A DNA stretch of 64,000 nucleotides from Streptomyces coffeae (GTDB lineage Bacteria > Actinomycetota > Actinomycetes > Streptomycetales > Streptomycetaceae): positions 1-64,000 of the forward strand of contig NZ_JAERRF010000022.1 of assembly GCF_016741875.1 (NCBI RefSeq), in the 5' to 3' direction. Under the pieces are notes generated by a model that searched no databases, was not told the origin of the DNA, and saw only the letters and a program-made list of their open reading frames with translations. Position 1 is the stretch's first letter. Each line of letters starts with the position of its first letter. Positions 32,408 through 41,447 of the stretch are shown here, one piece after another. A program made the position numbers and the translations under genes.

Positions 32408-34291
32408 ATGGGGCCCACCGCGCGACCAGCCGCATCGTCCACCACGTCCACCACGTCCAGCGCCGCGCCGCCCCGGCGCCGGCTGCCCGCGATGGCCGCC
32501 GCGGCCGCGCTGGCCGCGGTGCTCGGCATCGCCCCGGCCGGGGCGGCGCAGAGCGGGCCGGCGGACGCCGCGAAGCCCGGCACCCCCGCCAAGACCCCGG
32601 TGGCCGAAGGCTACGGCGGCGCGGTCTCCAGCGTGGACCCCGACGCCTCGGCGGCCGGGATCGACGTACTGCGGCACGGCGGGAACGCGGTCGACGCGGC
32701 GGTCGCGACCGCCGCCGCGCTCGGGGTCACCGAGCCGTACTCGGCGGGTGTCGGCGGCGGTGGGTACTTCGTCTACTACAGCGCCAAGAAGCACCAGGTG
32801 TACACGCTGGACGGCCGGGAGACCGCACCGCTCAGCGCCGACAAGGGCCTCTTCCTCGACAAGGACGGAAAGCCGCTGCCGTTCGCCGACGCGGTCACCA
32901 GCGGACTGAGCGTCGGCACCCCCGGCACCCCCGCCACCTGGGAGGACGCCCTCGACACCTGGGGCACCGAGTCGCTGGCGCGGGTGCTGAAGCCCGCCGA
33001 GCGGCTGGCCCGCGACGGCTTCACCGTGGACCCCACCTTCCGTCAGCAGACCGCCGACAACGAGGCCCGCTTCAAGGACTTCCCGGCCTCGGCCGAGCTG
33101 TTCCTGCCCGGCGGCAAGCTGCCGGTGGTGGGCTCCACCTTCACCAACCCCGATCTCGCCCGCACCTACGCCCTGCTGGCCAAGAAGGGCACCGGCGCGG
33201 TCTACAAGGGCGAGCTGGGCCGCGACATCGTCGACACGGTGCGCAAGCCGCCGGTGGACCCGAAGGCCGAGCGCACCGTGCGGCCCGGTGATCTGACCGC
33301 CCGCGACCTGCGGGCGTACACCACCGAGCGACAGGCGCCCACCCGCACCGGCTACCGGGGGCTGGACGTCTACGGCATGGCGCCCTCGTCCTCGGGCGGC
33401 ACCAGCGTGGCCGAGGCGCTCAACATCCTGGAGAAGACCGATCTCTCCCAGCTCAGCGAACGCGACTACCTGCACCGCTACATCGAGGCCGGCCGGATAG
33501 CCTTCGCCGACCGTGGGCGGTGGGTGGGCGACCCGGCCGCCGAGGACGTCCCCACCAAGGGACTCACCTCGCAGCGGTTCGCCGACTCCCGCGCCTGCCT
33601 GATCAAGCCGGACGCGGTGCTCAAGAGCCCGGTGAAGCCCGGCGACCCGAACCGCCCGGCCGGGCCCGGTTCCTGTGACACCCGCGGCCACGCCGCCCCC
33701 ACCACCTATGAGGGCGAGAACACCACCCATCTCACGGTGGCGGACAAGTGGGGCAATGTGGTCGCCTACACCCTCACCATCGAGCAGACCGGCGGCAGCG
33801 GGATCACCGTGCCCGGCCGCGGCTTCCTGCTCAACAACGAGCTGACCGACTTCTCCTTCGCGCCCGCCGACCCGGCCGTCCACGACCCGAACCTGCCGGG
33901 CCCGGGGAAGCGGCCCCGCTCGTCGATGTCGCCGACGATCGTGCTCGAGCACAACAAGCCGGTGCTGGCGCTCGGCTCACCCGGCGGCGCGACCATCATC
34001 ACGACGGTGCTGCAAACCATGCTCAACCATCTCGACCGGGGAATGCCGCTGGTCGACGCCATCGCCGCACCGCGCGCCAGCCAGCGCAACGCCGACCGGA
34101 CCGAACTGGAACCGGGGCTGTGGAACAGCCCTCAGCGCGCGGAACTGCAGGCGCTCGGTCACTCCTTCAAGCAGAACCCGGAGATCGGCGCCGCGACCGG
34201 CGTCCAGCGGCTGTCCGGCGGACGCTGGCTGGCCGCGGCCGAGACGGTACGCCGGGGCGGCGGCTCGGCGATGGTGGTCAGCCCCGGCTGA
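32408..34291 (+). CDS. ggt: Gamma-glutamyltransferase precursor
   Basis: 627 residues from ATG 32408, directly behind GGAGGT. A signal peptide (RRRLPAMAAAAALAAVLGIA) leads to the mature enzyme. The large subunit has GNAVDAAVATAAALGVTEPY, then GGGGYFVYY. Autocatalytic cleavage should occur before Thr439 in GENTTHLTVADKWGNVVAYT, which becomes the catalytic N-terminal nucleophile of the small subunit. GGATIITTVLQTMLNHLDRG is the conserved gamma-glutamyl-binding region. The secreted enzyme releases glutamate from glutathione and gamma-glutamyl peptides, which fits the glutamate-type importer a few kb upstream. Confidence 0.94.
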   Translation: MGPTARPAASSTTSTTSSAAPPRRRLPAMAAAAALAAVLGIAPAGAAQSGPADAAKPGTPAKTPVAEGYGGAVSSVDPDASAAGIDVLRHGGNAVDAAVATAAALGVTEPYSAGVGGGGYFVYYSAKKHQVYTLDGRETAPLSADKGLFLDKDGKPLPFADAVTSGLSVGTPGTPATWEDALDTWGTESLARVLKPAERLARDGFTVDPTFRQQTADNEARFKDFPASAELFLPGGKLPVVGSTFTNPDLARTYALLAKKGTGAVYKGELGRDIVDTVRKPPVDPKAERTVRPGDLTARDLRAYTTERQAPTRTGYRGLDVYGMAPSSSGGTSVAEALNILEKTDLSQLSERDYLHRYIEAGRIAFADRGRWVGDPAAEDVPTKGLTSQRFADSRACLIKPDAVLKSPVKPGDPNRPAGPGSCDTRGHAAPTTYEGENTTHLTVADKWGNVVAYTLTIEQTGGSGITVPGRGFLLNNELTDFSFAPADPAVHDPNLPGPGKRPRSSMSPTIVLEHNKPVLALGSPGGATIITTVLQTMLNHLDRGMPLVDAIAAPRASQRNADRTELEPGLWNSPQRAELQALGHSFKQNPEIGAATGVQRLSGGRWLAAAETVRRGGGSAMVVSPG

Positions 34292-34340
34292 CGGCCCCCG
34301 CCCCGGAAGCTCCGGCAACGGACCGGCCCGGCCGCGCGGT

Positions 34341-34448
34341 TCAGCCCAGCAGGGTGATGACCTCGTCGGCCGTGCCGGTCTCGTCGGCGTACTGCTTCAC
34401 CGCGAACGGGGACCACGTCGGCGCGCTGAACGGCGGGTCATTCCCCGG
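34341..34448 (-). pseudogene. Coding-like stretch just after the MarR stop, in the same frame
   Basis: Reading on from the MarR stop in the same frame gives 35 sense codons (PGNDPPFSAPTWSPFAVKQY, then ADETGTADEVITLLG) to a TGA at 34341-34343. The composition is protein-like, resembling the last residues of an enzyme I cannot name, and has no start codon. It may be the tail of a lost gene or chance coding potential in G+C-rich DNA. Confidence 0.3.
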
Positions 34449-34919
34449 TCAATCCTCGACCAGTCGTTTCAGTAGTGCGGTGGCCTCCGCCAGGGTGTGG
34501 CGCTCCTCGCCGTCGAGGCGGGTGGCGATGGCGTCCAGCAGCCAGCTCTGCTTGGCCTGCCGTACGGCGGCGATCGCGCGCAGCCCCTCCTCGGTGACCG
34601 AGAAGTCGATCTGCCGTCCGTCGGTGGGGTGCGGGGTCCGCTCGATCAGCCGCCGCTCCTCCAGGGCGGCGAGGATCGTGCGCATCGACTGGGGGCGGAT
34701 CAGCTCCGCGCGGGCCAGGGCCGCGGTGGTGGCCGGTCCGCCGGTGTCCAGGCGGCTGAGCACGCTGTGCTGGGACGGGGTGAGCTCACCGAGCGGCGAG
34801 GCCGCCCGCATCCGGCGCATCAGCTGTCCGACGACCGCCGAGAGATCGGTGGCCATGCGCTCCTGGGCCCGGGTCTCCGGGTCGTTCCGGGTGCGGTCGG
34901 GGCCGTCCTGGGGTGCCAT
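34449..34919 (-). CDS. MarR-family regulator
   Basis: 156 residues from ATG 34919. The winged helix is standard: LGELTPSQHSVLSRLDTGGP, then TTAALARAELIRPQSMRTIL and the wing ERRLIERTPHPTDGRQIDFS. The C-terminal dimer helix is LTEATALLKRLVED-like. A 26-bp perfect palindrome starts 22 bp upstream of the ATG, so autorepression is likely. MATDLSAV (22 residues later) is a possible later start. It is divergent from the 487-aa gene. The regulated pathway is not evident; neighbours are ggt and an unknown protein. Confidence 0.88.
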   Translation of the reverse strand: MAPQDGPDRTRNDPETRAQERMATDLSAVVGQLMRRMRAASPLGELTPSQHSVLSRLDTGGPATTAALARAELIRPQSMRTILAALEERRLIERTPHPTDGRQIDFSVTEEGLRAIAAVRQAKQSWLLDAIATRLDGEERHTLAEATALLKRLVED

Positions 34920-34940
34920 AGCTCTACCGTAGCGATTTCG

Positions 34941-34966
34941 GCAGCCAAACTTGCAAGTTTGGCTGC
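34941..34966. promoter_or_regulatory. 26-bp perfect palindrome upstream of marR-type gene
   Basis: The half site GCAGCCAAACTTG is followed at once by its exact reverse complement, giving a 26-bp perfect palindrome with no spacer. It lies between the MarR gene and the divergent gene at 35080 and would overlap the MarR promoter. Length and symmetry fit a MarR dimer operator. Confidence 0.7.
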
Positions 34967-35079
34967 TATGTGCGCACCAGGAAAACTGTCCGTAGCACTC
35001 CCGTAACCGGTTCCGTAACACGCGGGGTGTCGAATGCGGCCACGGGGGTGAAGGGCGCGAGGGGGGGAGAGGGGTGGCG

Positions 35080-36543
35080 ATGTCGGGCGGGCAACTCCCA
35101 GCCGCGATCGGGGAGTTCGCGGACTTCCTGCGTGCGCTGACACGGCGGCTGGACCGGGAGGCGGGGTGGTACGGCGTCTTCGCGCGGCGCGACCCCGAGG
35201 GTCTGGACGCCTGTCTGGACGGCCATGAGGTGCCGCCGTGGGATGTGGTCCAGGCGCTGCTGCAAGACCTCTCCGCCCGGTACGGCCCGGAGGCGGCGCG
35301 GGAGGCCGCGGTCCGCGCCGGCGCCCTCTACCGGGCAGCGGTCATCGTCTACGACGCCGAGGTCGGTGGGCGCGCGGCGCTCCAGGACCGGCTGGAGGCG
35401 ATGCGGGGCGAACAGCGGCGCGCGGCCCGGCGGGAACGCCGTCTCCAGGAGGCCGTGCACACCGCCGGGGGAAACACCGCCGGGGACACCGCCGCGCGGG
35501 ACGGTCTCGCCGCCGATCTGGCGTGGGCGCACGACGACTGGGAGCGGGCGACCGCCCGCTGCGAGGAATTGCGCGCCCGCCTCGACGCACTGCCCCCTGC
35601 CGCCGGGCCCGACCGTCCCCCGCGGCCGGAGGGGGCGCGCGCCGACGCCACCGTGGGCGAGGCCCCGCCCGCGCCGCCGGAGCCACCCGCCGAGCGTCCC
35701 GCGCCCGTACCTCCGCCCGCCGCTGCCGCACCCCCGCCCGCCGCTCCCGCCCGTAGCCGCCCCCGTGGCGCACGGTTCGCCGGGGTGGAGCCCGACGCCG
35801 ACACGGCGGGAGCCGGGGGAGCGGCCGGGCCGCTGCCCCCGGCTCCCGCCCCCGTGGCGGACCCCGTGGCACCTCCCGTGGTCGACGCGCCGGCGACACC
35901 CCGGGGCGCCCGGTTCGCCGGGGCCTACGGCGCCGCGGACGGCCCCCGGCGCCGCCGCCGCGGCGGCCGGGACGAGAGCGCGACCCACCGCGCCGTACGG
36001 GAGGCAGCCCGGCGCGGTGAGGCACACCGCGCCGCCGCCGAGGCCGTGACCCGGCTCGGCAGACTGCGGGCGCAGGGGCGCGGTGGCGAGGCCCATGTGG
36101 TGCTGTGCGAGACCGCCGCCTGGCCCGCCCCGCGGCTGCCGGTGCTCGCGGCGGAGCTGGAGCGTGCCGGACTCGGCGCGGATGTGGCCACCCTGCTCTG
36201 GGAAATGGCGTGTCTGCCACCCCCGAGGCTGGCCGCCGCCGCGGAGGCCCTGATGGCGGCGGGCCGTCAGGCCGACGGTGAGCGGCTGCTGCGGCAGAGT
36301 GTCTCCCGGCCGGTCGCGGAGATCGCGCACACCGCGCTGGCGCTGGTCGAGGCGGGTGCGGACGATGAGGCGGGCCTGCTGCTGCGGGCGCTGGTGCGGG
36401 CCCGGAGCCCGGAGGATGCGGCGGGCGCGGCCGGTGAGGATCCGGCCATCCTGGTGCCGCTGCTGCTCGATGCCGCGGACCGGGTGTCCTCCAGCAGCCA
36501 TCACGATCTTGCACTAGCACTGCGTGTGGCCGGTCTGGCCTGA
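35080..36543 (+). CDS. Large unknown protein with coiled-coil and Pro/Ala linker
   Basis: 487 residues from ATG 35080, with a GAGAGGGG site upstream; GTG 35074 is an alternative. Residues 1-95 are a helical domain (AIGEFADFLRALTRRLDREA, then VVQALLQDLSARYGPEAARE). Residues 105-165 look like a coiled coil (LQDRLEAMRGEQRRAARRER). A Pro/Ala-rich linker of about 130 residues holds the heptapeptide RGARFAG twice. Residues 310-487 are helical repeats with a pentatricopeptide feel (LLWEMACLPPPRLAAAAEAL, MAAGRQADGERLLRQSVS). No enzyme motif. Such proteins are common as long hypotheticals in Streptomyces and may be scaffolds. Confidence 0.75.
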   Translation: MSGGQLPAAIGEFADFLRALTRRLDREAGWYGVFARRDPEGLDACLDGHEVPPWDVVQALLQDLSARYGPEAAREAAVRAGALYRAAVIVYDAEVGGRAALQDRLEAMRGEQRRAARRERRLQEAVHTAGGNTAGDTAARDGLAADLAWAHDDWERATARCEELRARLDALPPAAGPDRPPRPEGARADATVGEAPPAPPEPPAERPAPVPPPAAAAPPPAAPARSRPRGARFAGVEPDADTAGAGGAAGPLPPAPAPVADPVAPPVVDAPATPRGARFAGAYGAADGPRRRRRGGRDESATHRAVREAARRGEAHRAAAEAVTRLGRLRAQGRGGEAHVVLCETAAWPAPRLPVLAAELERAGLGADVATLLWEMACLPPPRLAAAAEALMAAGRQADGERLLRQSVSRPVAEIAHTALALVEAGADDEAGLLLRALVRARSPEDAAGAAGEDPAILVPLLLDAADRVSSSSHHDLALALRVAGLA

Positions 36544-36609
36544 CACAACGCGAAAACTGGACGTCTTCGTTGAGTAACGGCGGCGGTATTGCCAGAGTGG
36601 TCAGTGCGC

Positions 36610-36649
36610 TTCTACGTTCTTCAGCACAGCCGGATTCTACGTGCGTAGA
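36610..36649. promoter_or_regulatory. Repeated TTCTACGT boxes upstream of the pyrimidine operon
   Basis: TTCTACGT occurs at 36610-36617 and again at 36635-36642, 25 bp apart. The second copy is half of a perfect palindrome TCTACG-TG-CGTAGA (36636-36649). They lie 56-95 bp before the first gene of the operon, the only intergenic gap large enough for its promoter. A pathway regulator is the likely binder, but none is encoded beside it. Confidence 0.5.
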
Positions 36650-36704
36650 CACAGGTTGACGACGGGAATACACCCTCCGGAGCACTGCTGTGAAGGAGCT
36701 GATC

Positions 36705-37547
36705 ATGGCCAATGTCGTACGTGCCGCGCTCGTCCAGGCCACATGGACCGGCGATACCGAATCGATGATCGCGAAGCATGAGGAGTACGCCCGGCAGGCG
36801 GCCGCCCAGGGCGCCAAGGTGATCGGCTTCCAGGAGGTGTTCAACGCCCCGTACTTCTGTCAGGTGCAGGAGGCGGAGCACTACCGGTGGGCCGAACCGG
36901 TGCCGGACGGGCCGACCGTCCAGCGGATGAAGGAGCTGGCCCGGGAGACCGGGATGGTGATCGTGGTGCCGGTCTACGAGGTCGAGCAGTCGGGCTTCTA
37001 CTACAACACCGCGGCCGTGATCGACGCGGACGGCAGCTATCTCGGCAAGTACCGCAAGCACCACATCCCCCAGGTCAAAGGCTTCTGGGAGAAGTACTAC
37101 TTCAAGCCCGGCAACATGGGCTGGCCGGTGTTCGACACCGCCGTCGGCAAGGTCGGTGTCTACATCTGCTACGACCGTCACTTCCCCGAGGGCTGGCGGG
37201 CGCTGGGGCTCTCCGGCGCCCAACTGGTCTACAACCCCTCGGCGACCTCCCGCGGTCTGTCCGCGTATCTGTGGCAGCTGGAACAGCCCGCCGCGGCCGT
37301 CGCCAACGAGTACTTCATCGCCGCGATCAACCGCGTGGGCGTGGAGGAGTACGGCGACAACGACTTCTACGGCACCAGCTACTTCGTCGATCCGCGCGGC
37401 CAGTTCGTCGGCGAGGTGGCCAGTGACAAGGAGGAGCAGCTGATCGTCCGGGACCTCGACTTCGATGTCATCGACGAGGTGCGCCAGCAGTGGGCCTTCT
37501 ACCGCGACCGACGGCCCGACGCCTACGAGGGGCTGGTGAAGCCATGA
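36705..37547 (+). CDS. Nitrilase-superfamily amidohydrolase, probable beta-ureidopropionase
   Basis: 280 residues from ATG 36705 behind AAGGAGCTGATC. The catalytic triad is Glu44 (GFQEVFNAPY), Lys118 (KYRKHHIP) and Cys155 (VGVYICYDRHFPEGW). PQVKGFWEKYYFKPGNMGW is typical of the N-carbamoyl-amino-acid branch. Next to dihydropyrimidinase it should hydrolyse N-carbamoyl-beta-alanine to beta-alanine, CO2 and ammonia, the third step of reductive pyrimidine breakdown. N-carbamoylputrescine amidase is the main alternative. The stop overlaps the aminotransferase start (ATGA). Confidence 0.9.
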   Translation: MANVVRAALVQATWTGDTESMIAKHEEYARQAAAQGAKVIGFQEVFNAPYFCQVQEAEHYRWAEPVPDGPTVQRMKELARETGMVIVVPVYEVEQSGFYYNTAAVIDADGSYLGKYRKHHIPQVKGFWEKYYFKPGNMGWPVFDTAVGKVGVYICYDRHFPEGWRALGLSGAQLVYNPSATSRGLSAYLWQLEQPAAAVANEYFIAAINRVGVEEYGDNDFYGTSYFVDPRGQFVGEVASDKEEQLIVRDLDFDVIDEVRQQWAFYRDRRPDAYEGLVKP

Positions 37548-38872
37548 GTGAGCAGCCCTCGGGTGTCCACGCCGCGCTGCACCGGCGGCACCGGGCCGTG
37601 CTGCCCGACTGGCTGGCCCTGTACTACCAGCGGCCCATCGAGATCACCCACGGCGAGGGGCGGCACGTCTGGGACGCCGAAGGCAACCGCTACCTCGATT
37701 TCTTCGGCGGCATCCTCACCACGATGACCGCCCACGCCCTGCCCGAGGTCACCAAGGCGATCAGCGAGCAGGCGGGCCGGATCCTGCACAGCTCCACGCT
37801 CTACCTCGACCGCCCCATGGTGGACCTGGCCGAGCGCGTCGCCGCCCTGTCCGGCATCCCCGACGCGCGGGTCTTCTTCACCACCTCCGGCACCGAGGCC
37901 AATGACACCGCCCTGCTGCTGGCCACCACCCACCGCCGCTCCAACCAGATCCTGGCGATGCGCAACAGCTACCACGGCCGGTCCTTCTCGGCGGTGGGCA
38001 TCACCGGCAACCGCTCCTGGTCACCGACCAGTCTGTCCCCGTTGCAGACCCTGTACGTCCACGGCGGGGTGCGCGGCCGGGGACCCTTCGCCGATCTCGG
38101 CGACGCCGAGTTCATCCAGGCGTGCGTGAACGACCTCGAGGACGTCCTCGGCCAGGCGCACGGCAATGTCGCCGCCCTGATCGCCGAACCGATCCAGGGC
38201 GTCGGCGGGTTCACCTCGCCGCCCGACGGACTGTTCGCCGCCTTCCGCGAGGTGCTCGACCGGCACGGCATCCTGTGGATCACCGATGAGGTGCAGACCG
38301 GGTGGGGCCGCACCGGTGACCACTTCTGGGGCTGGCAGGCCCATGAGGGATCCGGGCCGCCGGACATCCTCACCTTCGCCAAGGGCATCGGCAACGGCAT
38401 GTCCATCGGCGGGGTGGTGGCCCGCGCCGAGGTCATGAACTGTCTGGACGCCAACTCCATCTCCACCTTCGGCGGCAGCCCGGTCACCATGGCCGCGGGC
38501 CTCGCCAACCTCAACCACCTGGTCGAACACGACCTCCAGGGCAATGCGCGCCGCGTCGGCGGCCTGCTCATCGAGCGGCTGCGCGCCGCGACCGTCGGTC
38601 TCGACACCGTCCGCGACGTCCGCGGCCGGGGGCTGATGATCGGTATCGAACTGGTCGAGCCGGGCACCGACCGGCCGTCCCCCGAGGCCGCCTCCACCGT
38701 CCTGGAGGCCGCCCGCGAGGGCGGGCTGCTCATCGGCAAGGGCGGCGCGCACAACAGCAGTGTGCTGCGCATCGCCCCGCCGCTCAGCCTCACCGTCGCC
38801 GAGGCGGAGGAGGGCGCGGAGATCCTCGAGGCCGCCCTCAAGGCCACCCAGTCCGGAAGGAGTACGAGCTGA
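37544..38872 (+). CDS. Class III aminotransferase, probable beta-alanine or related transaminase
   Basis: 442 residues. The PLP lysine lies in PDILTFAKGIGNGMSIGGVV, and the preceding Asp in GILWITDEVQTGWGRTGDHF. RVFFTTSGTEANDTALLLAT is the phosphate-binding segment. In this operon it would transaminate beta-alanine (or 3-aminoisobutyrate) to malonate semialdehyde. Alanine-glyoxylate transaminase is a close relative and cannot be excluded. Its ends overlap both neighbours (4 nt upstream, TGATG downstream). Confidence 0.9.
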   Translation: MSEQPSGVHAALHRRHRAVLPDWLALYYQRPIEITHGEGRHVWDAEGNRYLDFFGGILTTMTAHALPEVTKAISEQAGRILHSSTLYLDRPMVDLAERVAALSGIPDARVFFTTSGTEANDTALLLATTHRRSNQILAMRNSYHGRSFSAVGITGNRSWSPTSLSPLQTLYVHGGVRGRGPFADLGDAEFIQACVNDLEDVLGQAHGNVAALIAEPIQGVGGFTSPPDGLFAAFREVLDRHGILWITDEVQTGWGRTGDHFWGWQAHEGSGPPDILTFAKGIGNGMSIGGVVARAEVMNCLDANSISTFGGSPVTMAAGLANLNHLVEHDLQGNARRVGGLLIERLRAATVGLDTVRDVRGRGLMIGIELVEPGTDRPSPEAASTVLEAAREGGLLIGKGGAHNSSVLRIAPPLSLTVAEAEEGAEILEAALKATQSGRSTS

Positions 38873-40272
38873 TGCCCCGTACCGTGATCCGTGGCGGGCT
38901 TGTCATCACCGCCGCCGAGGAGACCCACGCCGACGTCCTGATCGAGGACGAGAAGATCGTGGCCCTGGCCGCGTCCGACAGCGAGTGCGCCCGCGGCTGG
39001 AGCGCCGACCGCATCATCGACGCCACCGGGAAGTACGTCATCCCCGGCGGGGTCGATCCGCACACCCATATGGAGATGCCCTTCGGCGGCACCTTCGCCG
39101 CCGACACCTTCGAGACCGGCACCCGGGCTGCGGCCTGGGGCGGCACCACCACCATCGTCGACTTCGCCATCCAGACCAAGGGCCACGCACTGCGCGAGGG
39201 CCTGGACGCCTGGCATCTGAAGGCGGGCGGCAACTGCGCCATCGACTACGGCTTCCACATGATCCTCTCCGATGTCGACCAGGGGTCGCTGAAGGAGATG
39301 GATCTGCTGGTGGAGGAGGGCGTGACCAGCTTCAAGCTGTTCATGGCCTATCCGGGCGTCTTCTACAGCGACGACGGCCAGATCCTGCGCGCCATGCAGC
39401 GCGGCGCCCACAACGGCGGGCTGATCATGATGCACGCCGAGAACGGCATCGCCATCGACGTCCTGGTCGAACAGGCCCTCGCCGAGGGCCGGACCGACCC
39501 CCGCTACCACGGTGAGGTCCGCAAGGCGCTGCTGGAGTCCGAGGCCACCCACCGCGCCATCCAGCTCGCCCGGGTGGCCGGCGCCCCGCTGTACGTGGTG
39601 CACGTCTCCGCCGAGGAGGCCGTCGCCGAGCTGACCCAGGCCCGGGACAAGGGGCTGCCGGTCTTCGGCGAGACCTGTCCGCAGTACCTCTTCCTGTCCA
39701 CCGACAACCTCGCCGAACCGGACTTCGAGGGCGCCAAGTACGTGTGCTCCACTCCGCTGCGGCCACGGGAGCACCAGGCGGCGCTGTGGCGGGGCCTGCG
39801 CACCAACGACCTCCAGGTCGTCTCCACCGACCACTGCCCCTTCTGCTTCAGCGGTCAGAAGGAGCTGGGCCGCGGGGACTTCTCGAAGATTCCCAACGGC
39901 ATGCCGGGTGTGGAGCACCGGATGGATCTGCTCCACCAGGCCGTGGTGGACGGCCATATCTCCCGCCGCCGCTGGATCGAGATCGCCTGCGCCACCCCGG
40001 CCCGGATGTTCGGCCTCTACCCGAAGAAGGGCACCATCGCCCCCGGCGCCGACGCCGACGTGGTCATCTACGATCCGGGCGCCGAACAGACCCTCTCGGT
40101 GGAGACCCACCACATGAACGTCGACTACTCGGCGTATGAGGGCAAGCAGATCACCGGACAGGTCCGGACCGTGCTGTCGCGCGGCACCACCGTCATCGAC
40201 CAGCGGGAGTACACCGGCCGCGCCGGACACGGCCGGTATGTGCCGCGCGCCACCTGTCAGTACCTCTCCTGA
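38872..40272 (+). CDS. hydA: Dihydropyrimidinase / D-hydantoinase
   Basis: 466 residues. The binuclear metal site is intact: HTHMEM near residue 63, the carboxylated Lys in VTSFKLFMAYPGVFYSDDGQ, HAENG, VVHVSAEEAV and STDHCPF. The length and the loop RTVIRGGLVITAAEETHADV at the start are standard. The enzyme opens dihydrouracil, dihydrothymine and 5-substituted hydantoins to the N-carbamoyl acid used by the nitrilase-type enzyme. It is translationally coupled to the aminotransferase. Confidence 0.95.
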   Translation: MPRTVIRGGLVITAAEETHADVLIEDEKIVALAASDSECARGWSADRIIDATGKYVIPGGVDPHTHMEMPFGGTFAADTFETGTRAAAWGGTTTIVDFAIQTKGHALREGLDAWHLKAGGNCAIDYGFHMILSDVDQGSLKEMDLLVEEGVTSFKLFMAYPGVFYSDDGQILRAMQRGAHNGGLIMMHAENGIAIDVLVEQALAEGRTDPRYHGEVRKALLESEATHRAIQLARVAGAPLYVVHVSAEEAVAELTQARDKGLPVFGETCPQYLFLSTDNLAEPDFEGAKYVCSTPLRPREHQAALWRGLRTNDLQVVSTDHCPFCFSGQKELGRGDFSKIPNGMPGVEHRMDLLHQAVVDGHISRRRWIEIACATPARMFGLYPKKGTIAPGADADVVIYDPGAEQTLSVETHHMNVDYSAYEGKQITGQVRTVLSRGTTVIDQREYTGRAGHGRYVPRATCQYLS

Positions 40273-40295
40273 ACAACCCTGAACCTGGAGCAAGC

Positions 40296-41297
40296 ATGGA
40301 CTTCGGACTCGTCCTTCAGACGGATCCGCCCGCGTCAGGGGTCGTCGACCTGATGCAACGCGCCGAGAACAACGGCTTCCGCTACGGCTGGACCTTCGAC
40401 TCCGCCGTGCTGTGGCAGGAGCCCTTCGTCATCTACAGCCGCATCCTGGAACACACCGAGCGGCTGATCGTGGGACCGATGGTCACCAACCCCGGCACCC
40501 GTACCTGGGAGGTGACCGCCTCCACCTTCGCCACCCTCAACGACATGTACGGCAACCGCACGGTCTGCGGGATCGGCCGGGGCGACTCCGCGATGCGGGT
40601 GGCGGGCCGTAAACCCAACACCCTCGCCCGGCTGGGCGAGGCCATCGACACCATCCGCGATCTGGCCGAGGGCCGCGAGGCGGTCGTGGACGGCAACCCG
40701 CTCCACATCCCGTGGATCAAGGACGGCCGGCTCCCGGTGTGGATGGCCGCCTACGGACCCAAGGCACTGGCGCTGACCGGGCAGAAGGCCGACGGCTTCA
40801 TCCTCCAGCTGGCCGATCCGTTCCTGACGGAGTGGATGGTCAAGGCGGTGCGGGACGCCGCCGCCGAGGCCGGGCGCGACCCGGACGCGGTCACCATCTG
40901 CGTCGCCGCGCCCGCGTATGTCGGGGACGACCTCGCCCACGCCCGTGAGCAGTGCCGCTGGTTCGGCGGGATGGTCGGCAACCATGTGGCCGACCTCGTC
41001 TCCCGCTACGGAGAGCACTCGGCGGCCGTCCCCGAATCCCTGACCGCGTACATCAAGGACCGGCAGGGCTACGACTACAGCCACCACGGCCGTGCCGATA
41101 ACCCCGACACCGCGTTCGTCCCCGACGAGATCGTGGACCGCTTCTGTCTGCTGGGCCCGGCGGAGGCGCATATCGAGAAGCTGGAGCGGCTGCGGTCGCT
41201 GGGCGTCGACCAGTTCGCCGTCTACGCGATGCACGACGCCAAGGAGTCGACCATCGACGCCTACGGCGAGCGGATCATCCCCGCCCTCGCCGGATAA
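40296..41297 (+). CDS. LLM-class F420-dependent oxidoreductase (TIGR03842-like)
   Basis: 333 residues. A luciferase-like TIM barrel: MDFGLVLQTDPPASGVVDLM, then GFRYGWTFDSAVLWQEPFVI, RTVCGIGRGDSAMRVAGRKP and LPVWMAAYGPKALALTGQKA. I recall the TIGR03842 subfamily as lying beside dihydropyrimidinase genes, which is the case here. F420H2 or FMNH2 would be the cofactor. Its likely place is the first, ring-reducing or ring-oxidising step for a pyrimidine or hydantoin, since no NADPH dihydropyrimidine dehydrogenase is in the operon. That role is inference. GGAGCAAGC precedes the ATG. Confidence 0.88.
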   Translation: MDFGLVLQTDPPASGVVDLMQRAENNGFRYGWTFDSAVLWQEPFVIYSRILEHTERLIVGPMVTNPGTRTWEVTASTFATLNDMYGNRTVCGIGRGDSAMRVAGRKPNTLARLGEAIDTIRDLAEGREAVVDGNPLHIPWIKDGRLPVWMAAYGPKALALTGQKADGFILQLADPFLTEWMVKAVRDAAAEAGRDPDAVTICVAAPAYVGDDLAHAREQCRWFGGMVGNHVADLVSRYGEHSAAVPESLTAYIKDRQGYDYSHHGRADNPDTAFVPDEIVDRFCLLGPAEAHIEKLERLRSLGVDQFAVYAMHDAKESTIDAYGERIIPALAG

Positions 41298-41447
41298 CTC
41301 CCCCCGCGGGCCGGTCCGTTCAGGGCCGGTCCGCGGTTCTCTCGCACCCTTGTCCGGCCGACCGCGACCTCCTGGTCCCCGCACGGCCGCGTTCGCTTCT
41401 CCGCGCCCCGCGCTTCCCCTCTCCCCATCCCGAAGAAGAGGGTCGTC

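Noticed and set aside
35342..36844. A 500-codon antisense frame over the 487-aa gene
   Set aside because: Pro/Arg/Ala-only composition, typical of reversed Ala-rich coding sequence.
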